Below are positions 52,013 through 59,473 of a DNA stretch of 64,000 nucleotides, one piece after another. Position numbers and translations under genes: made by a program. The notes under the pieces are model-generated. The model saw only the letters and a program-made list of their open reading frames with translations, did not search any database and had not been told where the DNA came from. The stretch lies in the NCBI GenBank assembly GCA_963778845.1, contig CAVZVW010000009.1, forward strand, positions 1,364,001 through 1,428,000, written 5' to 3'. Position 1 is the stretch's first letter. The number at the start of each line of letters is the position of its first letter. This stretch comes from CAVZVW01 sp963778845 (GTDB lineage Bacteria > Actinomycetota > Actinomycetes > Actinomycetales > Kineosporiaceae).

Positions 52013-53489
52013 GCAGGCTGACCCCCAGACTCGTCCTGTCGCGCGGCCTCGCCGTCGGAGAGGTCCTCGGGCAGCAGCTCGCGCAGCTGGTCCAGGCTCG
52101 GAGCCGGGACGTCGCGCAGTCGCCAGGCGTGCCGACCGATCGCAGCCTCCAGAACGTTGCGCGCGAAACGTCCGTTCCCGAAGCCCTCGCCGCGCTCGGT
52201 GGAGGCGAGCAGCTCGCGGAAGCGCGCGAACGCGGCCGTGGTCGGCTCGTAGTCGGAGTCGGCCGCCAGCCGGGTGAAGATGGCCACGAGCTCGTCGTCG
52301 GTGTAGTCCTCGAACTGGATGACGGTCCGGAAGCGGCTCGCGAGTCCCGGGTTCGCGGCGATGAACTCCCCCATCGGCCCGGGGTACCCGGCCACGATCA
52401 CCACGAGGTCGTCGCGGTGGTCCTCCATCTCCTTGACGAGGGTGTCGATCGCCTCGTCGCCGTACTGGTCACCGGCCAGGCTGTATGCCTCGTCGATGAA
52501 CAGCACCCCACCGATGGCCCCGGTCACGACCTCGGCCGTCTTCGTGGCCGTCTGGCCGAGGTAGCCCGCGACGAGCCCGGACCGGTCGACCTCCACGAGC
52601 TGCCCCTTCGACAGCAGGCCGACGGCACGGTAGACGCCGGAGACCAGGCGGGCCACCGTCGTCTTGCCCGTGCCAGGGTTGCCGAGGAACACCATGTGCC
52701 GGGTGATCGTCGCCTGCCTCAGGCCTGCGTCGCAGCGCAGCTTCTCCACCCGCAGCACCTGCGTCTGGCGGTGGACCTCTCGCTTGACCGAGGCGAGCCC
52801 GATGAGGGCGTCCATCTCGGCCAGCAGCTCCTCCAGCGACTTCTGCGGCACCTCGGCCGCTGCCTCGGGTGCTGCGGTTGCCGCCGTCCCCGGCTCGGCG
52901 CTCGTCTGGGTGGTGCTGGTGCGGCTCTGGCTGGTCAGGCCCAGGCTGTTCGGGCCCAGGCTGTTCGGGTCTGGCTGTTCGGGGTCAGGCTGTTCGGGGT
53001 CAGGCCGTCCAGGGTCGGGCGGGTCAGGGCAGGGTTCTTCAGCGCGTACGCGTCCCGGGCGCCCGCGCCGGCAGCACGCAGCTGCGCGGCCGCGGCGCCG
53101 GAGGCCGCAGCGACCACGGTGATGCTCGGCTCGCCCAGGCCGCAGGCGCTCGCGGCGACCTCGGTGAGCGCGCGGGCGTACCCCGGCGCGCCGGGCGAGC
53201 CGGCGGCGACGAGGCCGGCGAGCACATCGGTGGGCGCCACGCGCCACCGGCGAGCCCGGCTCGCGGCGTCGAAGAAGTCCTGGACGCCGCCGCCGACCGA
53301 CGCGGCCCAGGCCTGCGCCGCCCCGGTCGCGGACTCCGCAACGGCCGCAGCGAAGGCAGCGCCCTCGGCCCGGGCCAGCGCCGGGTCCACGCCGGCGGCG
53401 CCGGCGAGCCCGGCGAGGTCGTCGAGGGCCTGCACCAGGCCCAGCTGGCCGGCTGCCGGACCCGAGCCGGCTCCCGAGGGCGTGCTCAC
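52009..53489 (-). CDS. AAA+ ATPase of the CbxX/CfqX type (one frameshift in a repeat)
   Basis: The C-terminal ~300 residues are a CbxX/CfqX AAA+ module: LEELLAEMDALIGLASVKRE, Walker A FLGNPGTGKTTVARLV, Walker B GGVLFIDEAYSLAGDQYGDE, sensor VVIVAGYPGPM and Arg finger GLASRFRTVIQF. The N-terminal ~170 residues (GTG start at 53489, GTGA overlap) are Ala-rich and of unknown type. They end in a linker of five-residue repeats (TPNSL/GPNSL) encoded by a 15-bp tandem repeat; the frame is broken there near 52970 by one missing C. The length (2 modulo 3) fits one lost base. Such ATPases remodel protein complexes; the partner is unknown. Confidence 0.82.
52941..53015. repeat. 15-bp tandem repeat (5 units) in the AAA+ linker
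   Basis: Five adjacent 15-base units: 52941-52955, 52956-52970, 52971-52985, 52986-53000 and 53001-53015, of the type CCAGGCTGTTCGGGC. On the coding strand they give a five-residue repeat linking the N-terminal domain to the AAA+ domain. One unit is short of a C relative to the pattern, so the reading frame changes within the array. Confidence 0.85.
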
Positions 53490-54007
53490 GGCGCCTGCTG
53501 GGGGAGGTCGCCGACGCCGCCGCTGAGGTTCAGGCCGCTGGTGCCGAACTTCTCCTGCAGGAACCGGCCGTGCGCGACCAGGGCCTCGGCGTCCTCGCGG
53601 CACACGGCGTCGAAGATCTTGTCCATGGTCGCGGCCAGCAGGTCGAGCTGGTCGCACAGCACCATGAGCGAGGTCTTCCCCCGGTCGACCGGGCGGTTGT
53701 CGGCGAAAGACCTCGGCAGTCGCAGGTAGGCACCGACCGCCTCGGGGAGGTAGCTGGTCGCGGTGGCCACGACGGTGTGGGCGTCCCGGTTGCCGGGCCC
53801 CAGCTGGTCCAGCCGCGGCACCGTGTCGCGCACGGTCCGGCCGATGCGGTCCACCCTCGAGCTGACCACGGCGGGCACCGCCGCCTGAACCAGCTGAGCC
53901 TCCAGCCGGGTCACCGAGGCGAGGATCTGCTCGCTCGTGGGCACGGCGGGCACGGCTGCCGGCGGTGCCGGGCGGCGCCGTCCACCCAGGAAGTCGAGAA
54001 TGCCCAC
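53486..54007 (-). CDS. Unknown 173-residue protein next to the TelA-family gene
   Basis: Starts at a GTG at 54007 (VGILDFLGGRRR), 23 bases after the telA-family stop, and ends overlapping the AAA+ start (GTGA). The sequence is helical, with SEQILASVTRLEAQLVQAAV and SYLPEAVGAYLRLPRSFADN and the C-terminal EKFGTSGLNLSGGVGD. There is no membrane segment or signal. I do not recognise the family; proteins of this length commonly accompany TelA-like genes in actinobacteria, as far as I recall. It may be a TelA partner. Confidence 0.75.
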   Translation of the reverse strand: MGILDFLGGRRRPAPPAAVPAVPTSEQILASVTRLEAQLVQAAVPAVVSSRVDRIGRTVRDTVPRLDQLGPGNRDAHTVVATATSYLPEAVGAYLRLPRSFADNRPVDRGKTSLMVLCDQLDLLAATMDKIFDAVCREDAEALVAHGRFLQEKFGTSGLNLSGGVGDLPQQAP

Positions 54008-54030
54008 GAAACGCGACCGCCCTCGCGTCG

Positions 54031-55287
54031 TCAGCGCGAGCCGAGGTCGAGAGAGCCGCCGGCGAGCCGCTCGTCGTGCTGGGAGACCCGGTCGAGGTAG
54101 GCCTGCGACTTCGCGACCTCGTTCTGCAGCACGCCGATCGTCTGTGCCATGCCGTCCAGCGCCTGCACCTTGAAGGTGTCGATCGCGTCCATCGTGGCGT
54201 AGACGTTCTGGAAGGCCGCCTGCAGCTGGGGCAGGCCGATCGTGGCGCTGGCCGCCTGCTGCTGGATCTGCACGGAGTTGTCGCGCAGCATGACCGACGT
54301 CGACTCGATGAGGTTGCTCGTCGTCGTGTTCAGCGCCGTGATCTGGTCGAGCACGAGCTTCTGGTTGTTCAGGGCCTGGGCGACGATGACCGCCGTCCTC
54401 AGTGCCGAGACTGTGGTCGTGGTCGCGCGGTCGACCCCCTTGACCAGCTCGAGGTTGTTCTTGATGACGATGTCGATGGCCAGGTAGTTCTGGATCGACA
54501 CGGCGAGCTGCGTGAGCAGGTCCTGGTGCTTCTGGCGCACGTAGAACAGCACGTCCTCGCGCAGCGCCTTCGCCTTGTCGGGGTCGGTCGCCTCCACCTC
54601 GGCGATGCGCGCGGACAGCCTGGCGTCGAGCCGCTCCGCGACGTAGATGTACTGGTTGAGCCGGCCCATCGACTCCCACAGGTTCTGCTTCTCCAGGTTG
54701 AGCGCGGCGTTGTCCTTGCGCAGCTCGTCCTGCCCGTCGTAGAGCGCAGTGATGATCGCGTTGAGGTGGGTCTGCGAGTCCTGGTACTTGCGGAAGTAGT
54801 CGCTGACCTTCTCCCCGAACGGGAGCACACCCAGGAACTTCTTCGTGCCGTGGGCGCCCTTGGGGTCGAGGTCCTCCACGGTGCGGCGCAGGTCGAGCAG
54901 CGTGGAGCCCACCTTGGACCCCTGCGACAGGCCGCCCTCCTGCAGCGCCTTGACCGGCGCCTTGAGCAGGCGGTTGGAGGTCTCGGCGGCCTTGCGGATG
55001 TCGGAGTCGCCCATGGTGCGCACGTCGTCCGCCTTGGCCGTGAACTCCGGGGACCGCGGCGCGGCACTCATGAGCGAGCTGACGTAGCCGTCCACCTTGG
55101 AGTCCAGCATCGGCAGCGCGGCCGGGTCGACGGCCGGGGCCATCCTGGGCGCCTGGGTCGCCGCCACCGGCTGAGGCGGCGCCGGCGCTGTGAGCACGAG
55201 CATCGACTCGGTGGGGGCCGGCGGAGCCAGCGGGGAGGGCGCGGCGGCGGCCGAGCTGGCGGGCTGACTGGGGGTCGACTCGGTCAT
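54031..55287 (-). CDS. TelA/KlaA-family 'toxic anion resistance' protein
   Basis: First gene of the ten-gene PknG run, 418 residues, ATG at 55287 with AAGGAC upstream. After a Pro/Ala-rich N-terminal ~55 residues comes a long helical domain of the TelA type: LLKAPVKALQEGG, TVEDLDPKGAHGTKKFLGVL with FGEKVSDYFRKYQDSQTHLN, and NYLAIDIVIKNNLELVKGVD, then TTVSALRTAVIVAQALNNQK. The family name comes from tellurite resistance plasmids, but the actual role is unknown and is probably structural or membrane-associated stress response. The 193-base gap upstream, shared with a divergent gene, must hold the operon promoter; a GGGAAC near 55385 (minus strand) recalls ECF sigma -35 sites, weakly. Confidence 0.87.
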   Translation of the reverse strand: MTESTPSQPASSAAAAPSPLAPPAPTESMLVLTAPAPPQPVAATQAPRMAPAVDPAALPMLDSKVDGYVSSLMSAAPRSPEFTAKADDVRTMGDSDIRKAAETSNRLLKAPVKALQEGGLSQGSKVGSTLLDLRRTVEDLDPKGAHGTKKFLGVLPFGEKVSDYFRKYQDSQTHLNAIITALYDGQDELRKDNAALNLEKQNLWESMGRLNQYIYVAERLDARLSARIAEVEATDPDKAKALREDVLFYVRQKHQDLLTQLAVSIQNYLAIDIVIKNNLELVKGVDRATTTTVSALRTAVIVAQALNNQKLVLDQITALNTTTSNLIESTSVMLRDNSVQIQQQAASATIGLPQLQAAFQNVYATMDAIDTFKVQALDGMAQTIGVLQNEVAKSQAYLDRVSQHDERLAGGSLDLGSR

Positions 55288-55480
55288 GGATGTCCTTCTG
55301 TCGCGGACCGGCTGCCGGCCACAGGTGCGAGGCCTGCGCCGAGGTGTGCGTTAGGTCGGGGACGCTCGGCCAATCTACGCGGTTCCCGGCCGTGGCGATC
55401 AGCCCCCTCCAGGCCGTGGCCGACCGCCTCCGGGGCGGTCCGTGCTGTGCCCGCCCGGGCCCGGCCGTACCGTCGTCACC

Positions 55481-56143
55481 GTGTACATCCCTCACCACTT
55501 CCTCCTGAGCGACCGCGACGCGATCGCCTCGTTCGTCGAGCGGGCCGGAACCGCCGAGCTCGTGACCTTCGACGGCGTCAAGCCCGTCGCGACGCTGATC
55601 CCCGTGCTGTGGGAGCCGGCGCCCGCCGGGTCGAGCACGTCGGAGGACCCGGACCGGGTGCACGGTCGCCTGCTGGGCCATCTCGCCCGCGCCAACCCGC
55701 AGCACTCCACGGTGGCCGCGGGTAGCCAGGCCCTGGCGATCGTGACCGGCCCCCAGGCCTACGTGTCGCCGTCGTGGTACCCCTCGACTGCCGAGCACGG
55801 CCGCGTCGTGCCCACGTGGAACTACGTGTCGGTCCACTTCACTGGTGAGCTGCTGGTGCACGACGACCCGCAGTGGCTGCGCGACGTCGTCACCCGGCTC
55901 ACGCAGCGCCACGAAGCCGGGCGGCCGCGCCCCTGGTCCCCCGACGACGCGCCGGCGGGGTTCATCGAGGGCCAGCTCCGGGCCATCGTCGGGGTGGAGA
56001 TGCTGGTCGCCTCGGTCGAGGCCAAGCACAAGCTCAGCCAGAACCGCGAAGCAGCCGACGCCGCAGGCGCGCTCGCCGGGCTGCGCGCCGAGCCGTCGGC
56101 AGCTGCCACCGCTGTGGCGGACCTGATGGCGCGGTTGACCTGA
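55481..56143 (+). CDS. PaiB-type FMN-binding protein
   Basis: A 220-residue protein of the FMN-binding negative transcriptional regulator (PaiB) family in the pyridoxamine-oxidase-like split barrel fold. Typical stretches are VYIPHHFLLSDRDAIASFVE at the start, HLARANPQHST, GPQAYVSPSWYPS, VPTWNYVSVHFTGEL and the later VGVEMLVASVEAKHKLSQNR. Despite the family name a DNA-binding role is doubtful; such proteins bind flavin. The GTG at 55481 gives the family start; an upstream ATG (55442) adds 13 residues. It diverges from the TelA-family gene and is convergent with DUF3017. Confidence 0.86.
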   Translation: MYIPHHFLLSDRDAIASFVERAGTAELVTFDGVKPVATLIPVLWEPAPAGSSTSEDPDRVHGRLLGHLARANPQHSTVAAGSQALAIVTGPQAYVSPSWYPSTAEHGRVVPTWNYVSVHFTGELLVHDDPQWLRDVVTRLTQRHEAGRPRPWSPDDAPAGFIEGQLRAIVGVEMLVASVEAKHKLSQNREAADAAGALAGLRAEPSAAATAVADLMARLT

Positions 56144-56150
56144 CGCCGGT

Positions 56151-56206
56151 CGACTGGCGCGGCTCGACTGGCGCGCTCGACTTGGCGCGGCTCGACTTGG
56201 CGCGGT
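56151..56206. repeat. 13-16-base tandem units leading into palindrome copy 2
   Basis: CGACTGGCGCGGCT (56151-56164), CGACTGGCGCGCT (56165-56177), CGACTTGGCGCGGCT (56178-56192) and CGACTTGGCGCGGTGG (from 56193). Each contains the TGGCGCGG that opens the palindrome, so the units look like repeated copies of the end of its left arm. Confidence 0.7.
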
Positions 56207-56250
56207 GGCACACTACGCCGAACTGTTTGGCGCAGTGTGCCACCGCGCCA
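56198..56250. terminator. 53-bp palindrome between convergent genes (copy 2 of a dispersed repeat)
   Basis: Arms 56198-56219 (opening TGGCGCGGTGGCACAC) and 56229-56250, 22 bases each with a single mismatch, enclose the 9-base loop GAACTGTTT. Loop length, arm length and most bases equal those of the element at 38150-38202. It lies between the PaiB-like stop and the DUF3017 stop, again a convergent junction, so it probably terminates transcription from both sides. There is no T-run. Confidence 0.7.
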
Positions 56251-56280
56251 CCCGGTTGTGCCGCGGCTGAGGCCCTAGCC

Positions 56281-56322
56281 GCAGGTGAGGGTCAGCAGGT
56301 GAGGGTCAGCAGGTGAGGGTCA
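56281..56322. repeat. 14-bp tandem repeat (3 units)
   Basis: GCAGGTGAGGGTCA three times without change at 56281-56294, 56295-56308 and 56309-56322, with a partial fourth. It is non-coding and lies between palindrome copy 2 and the DUF3017 stop. Confidence 0.85.
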
Positions 56323-56347
56323 GCCAGTGAGGCTCTGCGGGTCGGGC

Positions 56348-56620
56348 TCAGCTCGGCACGGCTCGCGTGGCCACTGCGACGCTGACCGCCAGGACTCCCG
56401 CGATGAGGACGTCGACCCTGCGTGACCGCACGATCAGGCCTAGGCAGTAGCGGGCCGGCAGCAGCGCCCGCAGGGTCGCCGCCAGCCCGAGCGCGACGGC
56501 CAGAAGGTAGCCTCCCGCCCGGAACCCCACGACGACCGCCGCGACCGGGGCCGCCGCCGCGACGACCAGCACGACCACGAAGGCGAGCCGGCGCGACGGC
56601 GGGACCTCCCAGTGGATCAC
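56348..56620 (-). CDS. DUF3017 small membrane protein
   Basis: A 90-residue protein with three hydrophobic segments: LAFVVVLVVAAAAPVAAVVV, GGYLLAVALGLAATLRALLP and VDVLIAGVLAVSVAVATRAV. RALLPARYCLGLIVRSRRVD between segments two and three is the DUF3017 signature. The function is unknown. The GTG at 56620 (VIHWEVPPSRR) is the only plausible start in frame after the purH stop at 56653. Genes of this family commonly follow purH or folD in actinobacteria, and here it is 32 bases after purH. Confidence 0.72.
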   Translation of the reverse strand: MIHWEVPPSRRLAFVVVLVVAAAAPVAAVVVGFRAGGYLLAVALGLAATLRALLPARYCLGLIVRSRRVDVLIAGVLAVSVAVATRAVPS

Positions 56621-56652
56621 TGGCTGCCCCCCGGCGTCATCGGCATCGTCGG

Positions 56653-58228
56653 TCAGTGAGCGAAGTGCCGGGCACCGGTGAGGTACATCGTGACCCCGGC
56701 AGCGGCCGCCGCGGCCACGACCTCGTCGTCGCGCAGGGACCCGCCCGGCTGGACGACGGCGCGCACACCGGCGTCGAGGAGCACCTGCAGCCCGTCGGCG
56801 AACGGGAAGAAGGCGTCCGAGGCCGCGACGGACCCGCGGGCCCGCTGCACGCCGGCGCGCTCGACGGCCAGCCGGCAGGAGTCGACCCGGTTCACCTGTC
56901 CCATGCCGACGCCGACACTGGCCAGTCTCCGCGCCAGCAGGATCGCGTTCGACCGCACCGCGCGCACCGCCCGCCAGGCGAAGGCCAGGTCCGCGGCGGC
57001 CTCGGCGTCCGCGGGCGGCCCCGCCACGAGGGTCCAGCCGGCGGGGTCGTCGCCCTCGGCGTCGATGCGGTCGCCGACCTGCACGAGCATGCCGCCGGAC
57101 ACCTGGCGCGACTCGAGCGTCCCCCTCGTGAACCCGTACGGCAGCTCCAGCAGCCGGATGTTCTTCTTCGCGCTGAGCAGCCGCAGCGCGTCGGGCTCGT
57201 AGCCGGGAGCGACGACGACCTCGGTGAAGACCTCCGCGACCTGTGCGGCCATGGCGGCCGTGACCGGCCGGTTCGCCGCGATCACGCCACCGAAGGCCGA
57301 GACGGGGTCGCATGCGTGGGCGGCCGCGTGGGCGACGGCCACGGGGTCGGGCGCACCGGGGGGTGCCACGGCGATCCCGCACGGGTTGGCGTGCTTGACG
57401 ACCGCAACGGCGGGGACGTCGAAGTCGTAGGCGGCGCGCAGCGCGGCGTCGGCGTCGACGTAGTTGTTGTACGACATCTCCTTGCCGTGCAGCTGCCCGG
57501 CGTGGGCGATCCCGGGGGGCGCCTCGAGGTCGAGGTACAGGGCCGCGCGCTGGTGCGGGTTCTCCCCGTACCGCAGCACCGCCGCCCGCTCGAGCGCGAA
57601 GCCGGTGTACCCCGGCCACCGACTCGGGCTCGGCGACGAGCTCCTGGGCGCACCACCGGGCAACCGCGGTGTCGTAGGCCGCCGTGTGCGCGAAGGCGCG
57701 GGCGGCCAGCCGCCTGCGCGCCTCCAGCTCGAAGCCGCCGGCCGCGACGGCGTCGAGGACGGCGGCGTAGTCGGCCGGGTCGGTGACGACGGCCACGCTC
57801 TCGTGGTTCTTCGCGGCGGCACGCACCATCGAGGGGCCGCCGATGTCGATCTGCTCGACCACGTCGTCGCGAGGCGCCCCGGACGCCACCGTCTCCCGGA
57901 ACGGGTAGAGGTTGACCACCACCAGGTCGAAGGGTTCCACCCCGAGCTCGGCCAGCTCGCGCAGGTGCTCGGGTCGCCGCCGGTCGGCGAGTATACCGGC
58001 GTGCACACGCGGGTGCAGCGTCTTGACCCGGCCGTCGAGGCACTCGGGGAACCCGGTGAGCTCCTCCACACCGGTCACGGGCACGCCGGCCGCCGCGATC
58101 CGGGCGGCGGTGGACCCCGTCGACACGAGGGCGACGCCGGCGGCGGCGAGGCCTCGCGCGAGGTCCTCCAGGCCGGTCTTGTCGTACACCGACACCAGGG
58201 CCCGTCGCACCGGGTTACGACCGCTCAT
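56653..58228 (-). CDS. purH: Bifunctional AICAR transformylase/IMP cyclohydrolase (one frameshift)
   Basis: Last two steps of IMP synthesis. The N-terminal cyclohydrolase domain (ATG at 58228: RRALVSVYDKTGLEDLA, VSTGSTAARI, KTLHPRVHAGILADR, NLYPF) and the C-terminal transformylase domain (AAVLRYGENPHQRAALY, VKHANPCGIAV, DPVSAFGGVIAANR, SDAFFPFADG, VVQPGGSLRDDEVV) are in different frames joined near 57615, where GGGG probably has one G too many (VAG then YTGFALERAA). The length is 1 modulo 3, and the corrected protein has about 524 residues. It is translationally coupled to purN (ATGA). Confidence 0.94.
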
Positions 58229-58857
58229 CCGAACCTGACCTTCCTGTGCTCCACGGTCCAGCCCTCCCGGGCCATCCGGTCCACGACGTCGACGATCAGC
58301 ACCCGCTCGACCGCCTTGATCCGCTCGTGCAGGCGGGCCTCGTCGTCGTCGTCCTCGACGGCGACCGCGGCCTGGGCGAGCACCGGCCCGGTGTCGGCAC
58401 CGGCGTCGACGAGGATCACCGAGCAGCCGGTGACCTTGACGCCGTAGTCGAGGGCGTCGCGCACCGCGCGCGGCCCCGGAAACGCCGGCAGCAGCGCGGG
58501 ATGCGTGTTCAATGTGCGGCCACCGAAGCGGGCCAGGAACGGCTCGCCGAGCAGGCGCATGAACCCGGCGAGGACCACGAGGTCGGGCCGGAACACGCCG
58601 ACGGCACGAGCCACAGCGAGGTCCCAGGTGGGCCGGTCGGGGAACTCCGAGAGCTTGACGACGGCTGTCGGCAGCCCCGCGTCGCGGGCACGCTGCAGGC
58701 CCTGGGCGTCGGAGCGGTCGCTCACCACCCCCACCACCTGCATACCGGCACCCGTCGTCCGCGAGGCGTCCAGCAGGGCCCGCAGCAGCGTTCCGGAACC
58801 CGAGACGAGGACGACGACGCGCCGCGGGCTGAGAGCCGGGCGCGAGTCGTCGGTCAC
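58225..58857 (-). CDS. purN: Phosphoribosylglycinamide formyltransferase
   Basis: Transfers a formyl group from 10-formyl-THF to GAR in purine synthesis. The 210-residue protein has VVVLVSGSGTLLRALLDA, LAGFMRLLGEPFLARFGGRT, the catalytic NTHPALLPAFPG (Asn, His) and DAGADTGPVLAQAAV with the catalytic Asp. The start is the GTG at 58857 (VTDDSRPALS); a long frame upstream to 59317 is antisense to the neighbouring gene. Its stop overlaps purH. It uses the product of FolD (34.7 kb). Confidence 0.93.
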   Translation of the reverse strand: MTDDSRPALSPRRVVVLVSGSGTLLRALLDASRTTGAGMQVVGVVSDRSDAQGLQRARDAGLPTAVVKLSEFPDRPTWDLAVARAVGVFRPDLVVLAGFMRLLGEPFLARFGGRTLNTHPALLPAFPGPRAVRDALDYGVKVTGCSVILVDAGADTGPVLAQAAVAVEDDDDEARLHERIKAVERVLIVDVVDRMAREGWTVEHRKVRFG

Positions 58858-58951
58858 GATCGGAGACGATAGCCAGGTCGGGCACCACCGGGGACGCCGG
58901 GACGGCGTCCCCGGACCCGGCACGACGGAACTCGAGGAGGGGTGGCGCGCG

Positions 58952-59374
58952 GTGCACGAGGCGGAGGTCGCTCGGCTCAGGCCGGTCGTGGCCCGGCGCC
59001 TGCGCCTGTTCGCCGTGCTGCTGTTCGGGGCGATGCTCACCGCGCGGCTGGCGCTGCCGTTCGCCCTGGCCGGCATCGTCTTCGCGGGCATGGCGGTCGT
59101 GCAGGCCCTGAGGTGCCTGATGCTGATGGCCGGCCTGCATCGCGGCGGGGTCCGCATCGGCGGCCGGATCGCCGTCTCGCTGGGGCTGGGGGTCGCGGTG
59201 GTGCTCATGCTCGTGCTGCTGGTCGAGGCGGCGTTCTACCCGATCTTCAAGGCCGACGAGCAGTGCCGAGCCGGGGCGGTCACGGGGCAGGCACGGGCGA
59301 AGTGCGCGCAGGAGCACCAGCAGCGCATCGACGACCTGCTTCGCAAGGTGACGGTCTCACCCGGTTCGGGCTGA
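58952..59374 (+). CDS. Hypothetical small membrane protein
   Basis: A 140-residue protein from a GTG at 58952, with GAGGAGG about ten bases upstream. Three hydrophobic segments (LFAVLLFGAMLTARLALPF, ALAGIVFAGMAVVQALRC and ISVSLG/GVAVVLMLVLLVEAAF region) are followed by a short charged tail with two Cys (DEQCRAG, AKCAQEHQ) that may form a disulfide outside. I do not recognise the family. It is divergent from purN and convergent with the DUF6350 gene. Confidence 0.6.
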   Translation: MHEAEVARLRPVVARRLRLFAVLLFGAMLTARLALPFALAGIVFAGMAVVQALRCLMLMAGLHRGGVRIGGRIAVSLGLGVAVVLMLVLLVEAAFYPIFKADEQCRAGAVTGQARAKCAQEHQQRIDDLLRKVTVSPGSG

Positions 59375-59394
59375 CTGCGCGCTCCCGCACCCGG

Positions 59395-59469
59395 TCTTGG
59401 AGCGTGCGGTCTTCGAGGGTGCGGTCGTGGTGAGCGCGGTCGTGGTGAGCGCGGTCTTGCTGAGCGCGG
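59395..59469. repeat. 15-bp tandem repeat (5 units) at a convergent junction
   Basis: Five 15-base units: 59395-59409, 59410-59424, 59425-59439, 59440-59454 and 59455-59469, of the form TCGTGGTGAGCGCGG (units 3 and 4 identical). It fills the 99-base gap between the small membrane gene and the DUF6350 stop. A frame on the minus strand reads it as DRAHHDRAHHDRTLED, so it could also be a C-terminal extension if the DUF6350 frame differs from my choice. Confidence 0.8.
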
Positions 59470-59473
59470 TGGC

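Noticed and set aside
53486..56029. An 847-residue minus-strand frame.
   Set aside because: Only its last 173 residues are coding in that frame; the rest reads the TelA-family and PaiB-like genes out of frame.
56348..59317. A 989-residue minus-strand frame.
   Set aside because: It includes the N-terminal part of purH and DUF3017 in the same frame by chance; purN is coupled to purH by ATGA and reads in another frame.
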